Position numbers and translations under genes: made by a program. Below, piece by piece: positions 12,923 through 23,797 of a DNA stretch of 45,300 nt. Each line of letters begins with the position of its first letter. Position 1 is the stretch's first letter. The notes under the pieces are model-generated. The model worked only from the letters and a program-made list of their open reading frames with translations. It was not told the origin of the DNA and did not search any database. Source of the DNA: Ichthyophonus hoferi (taxonomy: Eukaryota; Opisthokonta; Ichthyosporea; Ichthyophonida; Ichthyophonidae); assembly GCA_002751075.1 (NCBI GenBank), contig NAOQ01000127.1:31354-76653 (forward strand), given 5' to 3'.

Positions 12923-13111
12923 ATGAAACAAAGGGAGAAATATACTAATGTATTAGACCATGCAAGACACTTGCAGGAAAGAGCTAGCAAAATAGAACTA
13001 AAGCAAAGCAATTTGGATGGTTATATTAGGAAAATTAACAGAACAGATGTGACAGGCCTTCCAACGCTCAGCATGATTAACGACCAGGCCTGTACAGCAA
13101 GGCATGAATAA
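12923..13111 (+). CDS. Unrecognised 62-codon open stretch, possible last exon
   Basis: It reads a charged, helix-prone sequence (LQERASKIELKQSNLDGYIRK) and ends in TAA inside an AATAAA, which could double as a polyadenylation signal. An AG directly before the ATG (after a ttaaaaag) would allow it to be a 3'-terminal exon of a gene lost in the gap. I recognise no family. Chance is quite possible at this length. Confidence 0.25.
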   Translation: MKQREKYTNVLDHARHLQERASKIELKQSNLDGYIRKINRTDVTGLPTLSMINDQACTARHE

Positions 13112-13398
13112 AGATAACCAAGAGGATTACGTTTGTAGCAAGAGAAACTTCAATCAGATAAAGACATTAAATTTAAAGGGATTGTAGTCAGTATTGGCTG
13201 GCAACCCTTACATGTGTTTCTAAAATAATTAATTTGTTGACTATACATGGACATACACAGCTGTCACAGATGTCCCTCTATCAATATAACAGTCATTAAT
13301 GATACCAAACGAGCACAACCAATCGTATATAACAAGCAAGGCACTTCCATCCTGTCCCATGCACTGTCTTTCTCTTCCTTCTAGTGGCTATGACCCCA

Positions 13399-16300
13399 TT
13401 ATTCCTCAGAGAATCCCTGGAACCCTTGTACAGCTGTGTAGAACTTCTGTCTGAACTCCTCGTAGGTAGGGTAGGGGGGAAGGTCTAGCCGGTTGAAGCT
13501 TTAAGGTGTGATAGGGGGAAAGACGAAGGACAGGGGAGGGGTAAGTAACATAATGACATGCCTAGAACAAGAATAATATAGATGAAAGGTGGTGGGGGAG
13601 AGTGAGGGACAATGCCATTGCTCTACTTACCAGGTATGGCTGGAGGGTAGTTTGGTAGTGTCGGGTACCTTTTGGATACAGAACTTACGAAGACCATCTG
13701 TACCAATCAACGCTTGGAAGCCTTCCGGTGGTATCTGTATACGAGTCAATAGTATGAAGAGAGAAATACTAAAGTAGCTTGCTGGTGAACCTATCTATGT
13801 GATACCTACATATTCATGTATATGAACGTTCGCAGTCATTGGCAAAGTATATTAAAGGATTTAATCCTTCAATTACAATAACCGCTTCCCGTTCCATGAC
13901 CCAATCACATCCACTTACATGCTATATATTACACATACCCTTTGAGTGCCGGTTACAAACTGCAGCATTCTTAGCCTCATGTCACTATTGGCCTCCTCTA
14001 CAACCTGAGGTGGTCCTCACACCATCAGCAAACACCAGGCATGAACCAATTGACGGATACCCTTTCGTACATGTATCAACACAGATAAATTAAATAATTA
14101 ATGAATTATCATATCAATACCAAAAGGATAATCATGTTGTTTTCTTCCCTAGGCGACAGTCAGCCTTTGTTGCTCTTAGTTACTATCCACCAATAACACC
14201 ACTGATTGACCTAATCACTGCCCCCGGACTAGCTTCGTATTTTTTTACTTTTTCTATATTTTATTATAATATATTTCCATTTTAGGTTATCAATGTTTCT
14301 CTTTCCTCTACATACCTTCCAGAACCACTGAATATTGTCATCGGTCTCTTGGTAATCTTTGTAGATAGTGTTGTTCTTCCAATCAGCTACGTCCAGCACA
14401 GTCACTCCGGAAACCAAGAGCTGTGGGACGTAGAGTATATTATGAGACAGGTAAGCCAATAAGAAAAAAGCATGAGGATGTGGGGGTGTGCGTGGATACA
14501 TGCATGGATGTAGAGGTAGATCCCAACAATCAGATAGTCTACATGTAACGGTAGGTACCAACAATCAGACGGCCTACCTCCAGTTCTTTTTCATTGAAGT
14601 CCACTAGGTATTCCTGTGGGACAAACTCAAAGAAGCCCTGTCGGATAGCCTCTATAAGGTCCTCTGTACCTCGCACTGCACGCCATCGCACCATGTGTCT
14701 GCCAGACCCCATGAGAGATAGTCAGTGGTCTGCCACAGCTGCATGGCTGGGGTCTACCAGGAGAGAGAGAAAAAGAGAAAGAAAGGAGGGAAAGAAAAGG
14801 GACATACTGGACGAACTCCTCCTTGTTGGCATCTGTCACAGCAATATCATGGCCATTGGGTATAAGATCAACTGATACCATCTCACCATTGATCTGGGTG
14901 TCCAGGCAGAATGATTGGTCTAGCACTCCGTCAATGCTATTATCTCTGTGGTACACAGTAGATTAGGATTTACTAGGAGGCATATATATATAAGGAAGGA
15001 AAGAGACAACAAGATGGTGAAGGGAGAGGGAACAATATGAGAACCAATAGAAGAAGGGATAATAAAATATAAACCAATAGAAGAAGGAATTCATACAGCA
15101 TCCAAAGCAGTGACTTATGTATACTGGGATCCATTTCTTCCATGTCAGATAGTTCAATGGGCCGACCCAGCTGTGACAATAATCGATTGGTACTAATCAA
15201 AATAGGACACCCGATGTACACCCCTATCCCCATCGGGTTCTCACTACTACTCTACCCACCAGATGACCTGCCTCCAACAAGTTATACAGTATACTGATAA
15301 TGATTAGCTTGTGCAGCCTGCACCATATCTCACTCAACATTCATAATACAACCGTAAGACAAACCTACCACTAGACGTTCCCTCCCCTCTCCCCACACCC
15401 TAACATACCAGCAGCTTGTAAAAGGTAGGCACGAAGGCAACGTCTAGGAAATGGTTGTGATAGACAGCCAATCCCAAAATCCGTCCTACTAAGGTGTAAA
15501 ATTGCATATCTACAACTTGGGTAGCCACCACCTGATCTTTCTTGGGATGATCTTCCTCTTCCGCCATCACACCTTTTAATGGATTATCTTTTAATGCCAT
15601 AATGACTGTAATAGTCTACTACCCCTTAGAAGTACAACCAGTTATTGTGTTCTTGTATAAATATACATACTTTTTCTCATGCCAGTGCTGAAAACAAAAC
15701 AAAACAAAAGATGGGGGGAGAAGAAGAGAGGGGCAGAGGGAAGGCTGACCTGACTCAGTAGGACGAGGCTTGTCTTCATCAACTCTTGTATCTAAGGGGA
15801 GAGATTTAAATAAAATCAATAAACCAATAAAGGGGTGGCAAAGGTAGATGACACTTCCTATAGCCCTCTTATATGACTGGCTAACCATTCAACCTCACAG
15901 TACGGTTACCATAGTGATAGAATACAGAGGAGGTTAGGAATATAATATGAAGATAAGATGGGTATGGATAGAGCTGGTGGAATAAAAAATTAACAAGCGA
16001 AGAAGAATGAGGCCAATGTTAAATGAATAGTGACATGCCACGTGAATTTCACAGGGATTGGCCTAGAGCATGATGGTTATACCTAGTCCTTCCCACCCGT
16101 ACTTGTGCTGGTAAATACTTTTGCATGTTTATTTTTTTCTTATTCGTACTGGTGGTGTTGATTAGCGTACTGTTTGTATTTGAGAATGTTCTCATATCCA
16201 ACTATGTACAGACTGGTGTATTGGTCTATATGTTTGCTAGCCCAGTTTAGGTGTAACTATGATGTTTATTGCCAAATCAGCACAAGTCTTATACATGGCC

Positions 16301-17026
16301 AGATATCACCAGACCTTTCAAGGAGTAGAGGAGGGAACAGACACCCATACATATATATGCGGAGAACCAAGGGGGAGTATGATTGGTCATGGGAGGTAAG
16401 TATTATATATAAAAGAGACACCAATGGGAAGCAAGAAACAATACAAGGATGATCAGTGATGAGAGCCTACCATTCAATAGCAAGCCAGGTTTGTTCACAT
16501 TAAGTTGCAAGAGGTATGACGTGTCATCGCTAAACTCAAACAGGCCACGTTTAGGAGCAAACAGTTCGTGAGACAAGAGGAAGAACCACTCTCTGGGAGT
16601 GAGAGGTGTTAGCAGGCCATAGGTGTCCCTTCACATGGCTGACCCATACCCAATTATTGTTCTACAAATAGCATTGTACACCCAGGTTTGTAAAAAAAGG
16701 TACCTTGCAAGACCACCATAATCGAGGCCCCCTTCACCCTTAAAGTGAACAAACAGTTTTTTCTTGAGCTCCTTGCTAGATCGGTTCATAACCTCCTGTA
16801 GTATGTAGTGTTATGAGGGTTAGAGAGGGCCCCAGGGGAAGATCAAGTGCATGTACATACAGCTATAAGGGCACATAAATATGCATGCAACAAGATAACT
16901 ATGTGTAAGATTAATTGACTATAGGCCTGATAAACCCACCGCGTAGGTCGAGGCAAACAGAGATGGCCTGACCACGGTCAAATGACATTCGCCCTTAGTC
17001 ATACGCAACTTCTCTCTTAGCCGCAC
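13399..17026 (-). other. HECT catalytic domain exons
   Basis: Exons 17026-16940, 16795-16704, 16592-16471, 15791-15750, 15605-15409, 15170-15097, 14945-14808, 14698-14578, 14420-14316, 14004-13939, 13734-13631 and 13498-13399 (stop TAA). Conserved landmarks: [87 protein letters not shown] and [13 protein letters not shown] ~45-residue insertion (exons 15791-15750 and the start of 15605-15409) separates the N-lobe strands from VGRILGL. No essential HECT landmark is missing. Confidence 0.93.
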
Positions 17027-17696
17027 CTGTCCCCGTCCCATGCAGTCAGTTGATAGGCTATTATAAAAAATAATACTGATATATCAATTCTCATTGGTTA
17101 ATTAGGAGTGGCAGAAGTACAGTAGCACTCACTGGCAGCTTGTAGGGCAAAGGGATAGTATAGGATAGAGGGGACTACTATACATGTTTGGCGTGAAGAT
17201 CTCTCTTGAACTGTGACATGTTGCTAGTATCAATAGGGATGGAGGTAGATTCTTTGAGGGAGGCAGCCACAGCGAGTGCCTATTGGATGAATATAAAATG
17301 AAAAAGAGAATAACAACAAGTGGATAAAAATATAATATATATCCATCCCCTACCTTCCTCTATCCTGCTATATACTACATTATACATTAATCGGCGAGTA
17401 TATTCGCATCGGAATACATGTCTGCTTTGTGTGCATACATCTACACCTCGAAACATTAATATATATGTACTGGCCGTATTTATATAATAAAATGCACCCC
17501 TTCTATCTACTACTGCATGCACCCAACCCCCCTCACCGTTCCTGCTACAGCATCTTGGTTGAGGGCAGCGGCCAACATGGCAATGGCTAGATCATTCTCA
17601 TCTTGAATACTATATGGTGATATGATTGATCAGTGGCATCTTACAATACACAGCTTACCAATAGTTGCTTGCGATGAACACCTAGATGAGTTTTAT

Positions 17697-17736
<40 letters not shown>

Positions 17737-20700
17737 TGTATGATAGTATGTATGCATGCATGTTTCGGCTCATGTATAAGCATATTTCATATATCTTCAT
17801 TTCACCAAATGGCCAATTTTGATATCCTGCTTATGTAGACGTACAGAGCTATAGGGTGGTGATTAGGGCTAGTAGGAAAAGGAAGAGGGAAGGGACATAC
17901 CCAGTACCGTGAGAGAAGGGGCACTTTTTACCGTAATGACAGTATCCTGACATGAAGAACACACAGTGCTCGCGGGTATCTTCCACTACAGGTTCCACCT
18001 GCTGGGCATGATTAGCATGGACATGGAGGAGGCCATGTGTATGTATATGTATCATTGTGGGAGAGAAGTATAAGGTGTACTAGGAGGCTAGATTTACCAA
18101 AACATGGAGTTAGAAATAAAATTTAAAAGCAGAAAGAGCAAAAAGAAAAATTTTATGGGCACAGAGGTTAGCAGGCAGGCTCTGGACACCAATCAGTAAA
18201 GCGGGCAGTCATTAGAGGCACTCACCGCGGTCTCTACTGGGGAAGGTTCTTTTACACTAACCACTTTGATTGGTTCGGACCACGGCCCAAACATGGTGCT
18301 TCCATATGTGTTGGAGGCCTATTGGTTGTTAGAGTATAACCAAGTCTAGTCAGTACGCATGGCTTTATTTGGATCAATATACAGATTAGATATTGCATAA
18401 AACAGGGACGACAAGGAAGTATATGTAGAGGGTAGGCTGTACCATTACTAGTGCGCATAACAGTCAAGGCACAATAGGGTAGAAGGAAAGGAGGGGCGTA
18501 TGTAACCAGAGGGCCTTACCTTTAAGCGGAAGCGATATATGAGGCCTGTGGTAAGGGCCACAGCCACGTGTTCACAGTTGGGACCCATGTATTCATTGGA
18601 CCATTGCTCAGAATCTATCAGAAGAAAGGGAAAGAGAGGGATCATAGGATGTTATATATAGACATATAGACAGGCATATCAGAAGTATCCAGTAAATACA
18701 ACATATGAATACAGAATGTTTTTAATACAACACGTGTCCAATATACACAAGAAGGCTGCAGGACCAATCATCAACAGGTATTATAAATTTTACGCCATAT
18801 ATAGGAAAGCTAATGAAGTTATATCCAATCATATGGCCGACTGCAGGCCAACATTTTCGGATAATATCCTTTGCTAAGCAAGCATACTATCAACAACATC
18901 ATGGTCCATATTTTAACTATTTCTTACTTATTCTTCTACCTCATCTGTTCCCTTTACAGACCTATAAGGCTACCACCCCTCTGGGCCATATGAACATACA
19001 ATCACCACTTAGTCCTTGGGTCAAACTCTTTCCATCCTCCCTATTGGCTGCCGTTTAGCTCTCAACCTATTTCTAATTATTTCTTACCATCCTCGGCTAC
19101 ATTCTCTCCCCCTTGACTCGTACAACGTACATTAGACTACACTAACCTTCAAATGAGTCGTCCCTCTGGGCCTCTTCAGCCAGGCCTTGATCTCTCACCA
19201 GCGTGTATCTAGTTTCACTTTTCTTGCCCATATTTGCTACACTCTAGCGATAGAGAGGGAAAGAAAAAGAGGAAGAAGAAATAGATGAGAGATAGTAAAA
19301 GTAATGTATAGCGACAGGGATATGTATGGTGTATCCTTGCCATAATACATAATACACAAATACGTGGTTACGCCGACGTCCTGCACAAGACAACTATCGC
19401 GTACTCGTGATTGAGTTTGTATTTGTATGAATAAAAAGGGTAGGCCATGCGGGTGAGGTAAGGCAAATCGGCCATCTCTTTTTTCATGCATATATTCCCA
19501 ATCAGAGTGTCATGTTAAACATACTTCCTGATGCCATTGGACTGTCACAGATGTATCACTGAGTGGAGTGCAGATTGGTGCCATTGGCTCGACAGGAAGT
19601 CGCTGTGGTATTCTCTCTTCGTCTTTATTTAAGTCTGTACACCTCTCATGCCTTATTAGACTAGGGCTAAGAGCCTGGTATAACAAAGGAGATACCGTAA
19701 AATAGAGAAGGGAAAGAGAGGGGAAGGTAGAGGTAAATGAAAGAGAGGGGTAGGTAGAGGCAAATGAAGGCGAGAGGATGGTAGAGGCAAATGAAGGAGA
19801 GGGGAAGGTAGAGGTAAATGGAAGAGAGTAAACAGAAGAAAGAGAAAGGGGGCATAGCAGAGTGCTTGGTACGACCACGTAGTTTGCACAAGATATCCAT
19901 AGATAATAAGCGCATTGGACATGGCTAGTTACTCTAACAAAACGCAGGTTTATTTTAAGGCATGCATTCCACTAGCCTTGTGCGTGTTTCTGGAATACAG
20001 TCATATATATATTGTGCTACATAGGAGAGGCAAGGGGGCTTACCAGTCATGGCTACGAATTTATCCGTATTGATGACGACACTGGATACCTTAGTCTGTA
20101 CCCTACAAGGGGGTGAAAAATGCTTAGTAATGCAGTGGATGAGTCAATTGCACGGTAGAGTATAGGATGTACTCGTGTGGAGTGTACGAGACCTTTACAC
20201 TGCAATCATAATTGAGAGTACCCCTCTCCCTCTAGATAGATAACCTTATGCGCCTATCAGAAAGCATGATTTGTTGCCATGACCATTATTGGTAGAATAT
20301 TAAATTAATTTATTTGCTTGTTATTGGTTCATAGACTCTGTACTTACCCATAGCTCCGTAGCTGGGCATTGGGCCGATTATCGGGCTGACGGTGACTGTA
20401 TGATATGAGGGTTAACACCAGAGGACACCACACTCCCTATATAATAGTTAAGAGGGAATATAAAGACCATACCCAAATACATTGGACTCCATATTGCTAA
20501 CCACGTCTCGCATCACTGGGTTGGCATCCAGCTCGTCAGCCACAAACATCCTGCCCACCCCCTTTATGTTAGTCTCTTGTCACCCTCCCACAGGCACCCG
20601 TAACCCTGATTGCCCCAACTCTGTCTATATAACTACTATCTAATATGAAGACCGTTTGGTTCATCCATGACTATATATATAAATATCTATCACAATACCA

Positions 20701-23497
20701 ACCTATCTATATGTAAACAAACATACATGTACGCCACGATATGCATATAGTACGGTCAGTATGTACGCGTATAAACGAATGTTTTTACGTGGGGTAGATA
20801 TAAATACTTGTGGGTTGGGCGGAGTGATATATATATATGTAAGATATAAGGAGAAAAATTATGGCAAAGATAAATGGAGCCAATGAAGAGAAAAAGAAAA
20901 AAGTGAAAAAAAAGACAGGAAAAAGGAATGAAACGAAACATAGACACTTGGCACTGGTAGAGGGTCTTACGGCGTGGTCAGTCGAAGGGCCCTATATGCA
21001 TGCATGCGCTGAAGAAACTGAGCAGCCTAACAGAAAAACAATAAGTATAAGTCAGCTACATATGGGCCGAGGTAAGGTGAGCCTGTCATACCATCACATC
21101 ACACTGTCTTAGGTGCATCATTCATGCCCTATAACTCCCTAGGCCAACCCCACACACAATCCTAAACAGTGCAATATCAGTGAGTGTGGTCAGGGCAGGA
21201 GCGACGTAGAGACAAAGGGCGAGGGACCCACCAAAGCTTCATCACGTGAAGGGTTGTTGTACTTGCAGCTGAACACTAACAGGCCTGTAACCACATCTGA
21301 TATATTCCTCTTTTTCAAACGATAGGCCACGGTGACTGTAATGTGGATGAGAATTAACCAGTCAACAACAAAAACACGTATTTGCATGTGTATTAATATA
21401 TTAATAGCTCCTTTAATAGGCATGTACATATTGTTCTGCCTCTATTATTTCTAAGTACAGATACCAAAGATATTGAATAACATAAATGAACTATACTAAC
21501 GGGTGATAGTAGTTAATGTCTTACAAGATACCTACCCCATATAGAATTAAATGGAGTATATTATACACCCACAACATATAAACTATCCAGCCCAAGCACC
21601 TCATTCGCAATACCCAATCAACACGAATGGTTACCTCCAGCCGTCAAGTCCTGCTCAAGGAGGTCGTTGATTGGTACAGTGATAACACCCAAAAAACCAC
21701 CACTGCTCGTCTTGGCTCTGAAGGTGTAGAATGATGATAGGGTAAGGAGGGAGGGAGATAGAACAAACAGGATAGGGAAAGAGAGATAAACAACCAATAA
21801 GTATGGAAAAGGTCATAATAACCGAAATGGCGAAAGACACAGGCTAGTTTGTCTATACACATCATTACAATTTCCATATTAGGTAGTCTACACGCTAATG
21901 GATCAAGTACACGTACATATCTATATATATAGAGAAAGGTAAATAGAGAGAGGTAGAGAGGTAGAGGTAGATAAATATATAGTAACAACAAAAAAAGCAT
22001 ACGAGGAACAACGAAGAGCTACCTTTTATTGTCATGGACGGCAATGCTGATTATGTCCGTCATCTTGGCCACCACCACATGCCTAGAGGGACAACAGTCC
22101 ATGAGTTAGTGAATGTTAGGGGAGAGGCCTAGGTTAGCTAGGGCTAGGGGTGAGTACATTAACAACCAGTCGACCAACATATTGCTAGACGTATAGGTCG
22201 GTGGGACCACAGTAGTTCCCTAAACAAACACAGCAAACCTCACCTGGAGTTCCAAACCGGATTAAATGATTTCTTGACAACGTGTGAGCGGAAGGTCTGA
22301 CGTCCAACAGTGAGAATGCAAAAGGGATCGGGTTGATGCATCACATACTTCCTTGCTATAGGGGGGGGGGGTTACATGTATTAGGGGTGTACATGTGCTT
22401 GTATACATAGGCAGCTTGGTCTTACAACTATTATAAGGGTGAGTCTATGGAGGTATATAGGTAACACCGTGAGTTATTAGATAAGTCCAAGGGTGTGAGG
22501 GATATTCTTCCGCATCACTACTCCAAAGCAATAGATATAATAGGGTCTAGGCACACATGCAAAATAGGCAACCAGTGACCGTAGTAATTACCCACCCATA
22601 TTGCTACATGACATTAGCTTTATAATCAGTTCTACATCTCCCACTCCTTCCATCTGCTCCTCCTCTTGGAAGTCGTCGACAATAGAGTCCTCCCCTAGGG
22701 GCTTGAAGGGTTAGTCTAAGAGGTAGGAGTGGCTATGCTAAGACCAGGAGTCCTACTGATTCATAGGTGGAGTGTTATCCTCACTGTAGGTAATAGAGTG
22801 ATGGGGGGAGGGGGTAATTACCCATACACTGCGGGGCCTGCCAGGAACATTGATCATGTGCCTCCAGCATACACTTGGAGCACTGGTGGGTGGTAAGGTA
22901 AAAGGGATTATAATGTGTATATGTGCATGTAGGGGCTATATAGTACGTAAGTATTCGTAGAGAACATGTGATGGTAGAAATAAAGTTTAATATGAGTGTA
23001 AACTTGTACTCTAGTAAGGGGGTAAGGATGTCGACTCAACTGTATTATATAAATGTGATTAAAAAAATATACATACAAGTTGATAAAGGTGAGATTAGGA
23101 AGATGGGTGCGAGGGCAGATGAGGAGGTAGAAAGAAAGGGGTGGCTAGAAAAGAAACATGACTATGGACTTATGTATGGAACAATGCCCTAATCAGTACT
23201 TACACGCACCTGGCGCGCGAATGCCCAAATTGTTCTATTACATATGCCGCAGAACACAGGCTTATAGTGAGTCCTCCACTCCCAGGCGTGAGCTATCCTA
23301 TCATCCACTGACTCATTAGAGATCAGTCCTCCACTACCACTGGGTCCAGAAGGGGCTGTGCCCCTGTGTCCGAGGGCCGACGTTACCTCCGCATCCAAAG
23401 ATACAGGACGAGACCTACTCTCAGACCCACGACGGGGCACTAAATTGTTGCCCAAGCCAGACTCCTCCTGCCTGCTAGGTTGGTTGGCCTCAGGCAT
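13399..23497 (-). CDS. HECT-type E3 ubiquitin ligase with C1, C2, FN3 and CCCH modules
   Basis: About 30 exons join in phase to a protein of ~987 residues counted from the ATG at 23497. Order: Ser/Gly-rich N-terminus; C1 (70-118); C2 (~135-250); unassigned linker (250-360); FN3 (~365-470); CCCH finger (495-513); two UIM-like segments (~517-555); HECT (~590-987). HECT ligases take ubiquitin from an E2 onto a Cys and pass it to the substrate; the catalytic Cys (~955) is in [15 protein letters not shown]. The HECT sequence is NEDD4-like, but the WW domains of that family are missing and FN3 plus CCCH stand in their place. C1 and C2 suggest recruitment to membranes by lipid or calcium. The 5' end is open: the first modelled exon begins at 23517 after an acceptor, so coding exons farther upstream (to ~23793) are likely. 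A fusion of two adjacent genes is the main alternative, but phase is unbroken throughout. Confidence 0.85.
17706..17733. repeat. (TA)n microsatellite in a HECT-ligase intron
   Basis: An unbroken TA run lies in the intron between the CCCH exon and the UIM-like exon. Confidence 0.95.
17909..17965 (-). other. CCCH zinc finger of the HECT ligase
   Basis: One exon (17998-17901) encodes C, 7 residues, C, 5 residues, C, 3 residues, H ([19 protein letters not shown]). This is the classic spacing of CCCH fingers, which mostly bind single-stranded RNA or act as protein contacts. The next exon in phase is 17609-17537. Confidence 0.85.
18226..19593 (-). other. Fibronectin type III domain of the HECT ligase
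   Basis: Exons 19634-19525, 19243-19147, 18614-18520 and 18318-18226. Typical landmarks: a Pro-rich entry, SDTSVTVQW on strand [11 protein letters not shown] on strand C, then [15 protein letters not shown] and FGPWSEPI at strands F and G. An acidic insertion sits between C and E. FN3 modules are usually extracellular or in cytoskeletal proteins; inside a HECT ligase this one presumably binds a partner protein. Confidence 0.82.
19716..19823. repeat. 27-bp minisatellite, four copies, purine-rich
   Basis: Four contiguous 27-bp units of the type gagaggggaaggtagaggta plus aatgaaa lie in the intron between exons 20102-20044 and 19634-19525. The unit is a multiple of three, so the minus strand stays open in more than one frame, giving false open frames. 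Confidence 0.9.
20044..21026 (-). other. Unassigned linker exons of the HECT ligase
   Basis: Four small in-phase exons: 21026-20971, 20550-20473, 20395-20348 and 20102-20044. They read an amphipathic start ([16 protein letters not shown]), an acidic middle ([17 protein letters not shown]) and a strand-rich end ([15 protein letters not shown]). I recognise no domain. All carry good GT and AG signals. Confidence 0.65.
21232..22640 (-). other. C2 domain of the HECT ligase
   Basis: Exons 22694-22596, 22355-22244, 22082-22023, 21717-21635 and 21335-21232. Hallmarks in order: [50 protein letters not shown] and [15 protein letters not shown]. This is the usual strand order of C2. Several of the loop aspartates that bind calcium are kept (DPF, HDN), so calcium-dependent lipid binding is possible but not shown. 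NEDD4-family ligases also carry a C2 near the N-terminus, so this module is likely inherited from that family. Confidence 0.85.
22822..23290 (-). other. C1 (phorbol-ester/DAG-type) zinc finger of the HECT ligase
   Basis: Encoded by exons 23517-23204 and 22882-22822. The ligand pattern is nearly complete and canonical: H, 12 residues, CGIC, 12 residues, CSKC, 4 residues, H, 2 residues, C, 6 residues, C. Known: C1 domains bind diacylglycerol or, in atypical form, proteins or other lipids. The Q of the typical W-G-x-x-x-Q-G motif is kept (IWAFARQ) but the following G is V. Two donors 6 bp apart (after CAG or after GTGCGT) end the first exon; the second keeps a normal loop length. Confidence 0.85.
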
Positions 23498-23797
23498 GAT
23501 GCTGGTGTGCCGTTGATCTGTATTGATATATATAAATATAAAAGAGGGTTCTTTGGAGTATGATATGGTTAGGTGTGTATGGTTAGGCCGTAGGGTGGAA
23601 AGACCTGACTGGTTTCAGCCAAACATGACCTCTCCACTTCTTTGGTAAGGGTTGAAGGTCCGTGAACTTAACTACACTAAGTATATAATGGAATAATGGA
23701 CAACGCATTGTTCTAGTTCCATATATGACATTATTGCCATAATACATTAATAAGCAATAGCAGGCATATTCCTGTACCTCTTGAGAGGGCATTTTCT

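Noticed and set aside
17659-17681. 23-nt exon candidate with good AG and gtaagc between the CCCH and UIM-like exons
   Set aside because: Including it shifts the frame to an early stop, while direct joining is in phase. It could be a poison exon but there is no evidence.
18813-19058. 81-codon plus-strand open frame
   Set aside because: It lies within a minus-strand intron, has no domain and no splice context.
13399-23497. Reading the minus-strand C1 exon and later exons as an MRCK/Citron-type kinase tail (C1-PH-CNH)
   Set aside because: The following exons clearly read C2, FN3 and HECT, with no PH or CNH landmarks.
23583-23793. Upstream exon candidates of the HECT ligase (ATG at 23793; KFTDLQPLPKKWRGHVW near 23.63-23.67 kb)
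   Set aside because: Phases do not agree in any simple combination, so the 5' end is left open rather than guessed.
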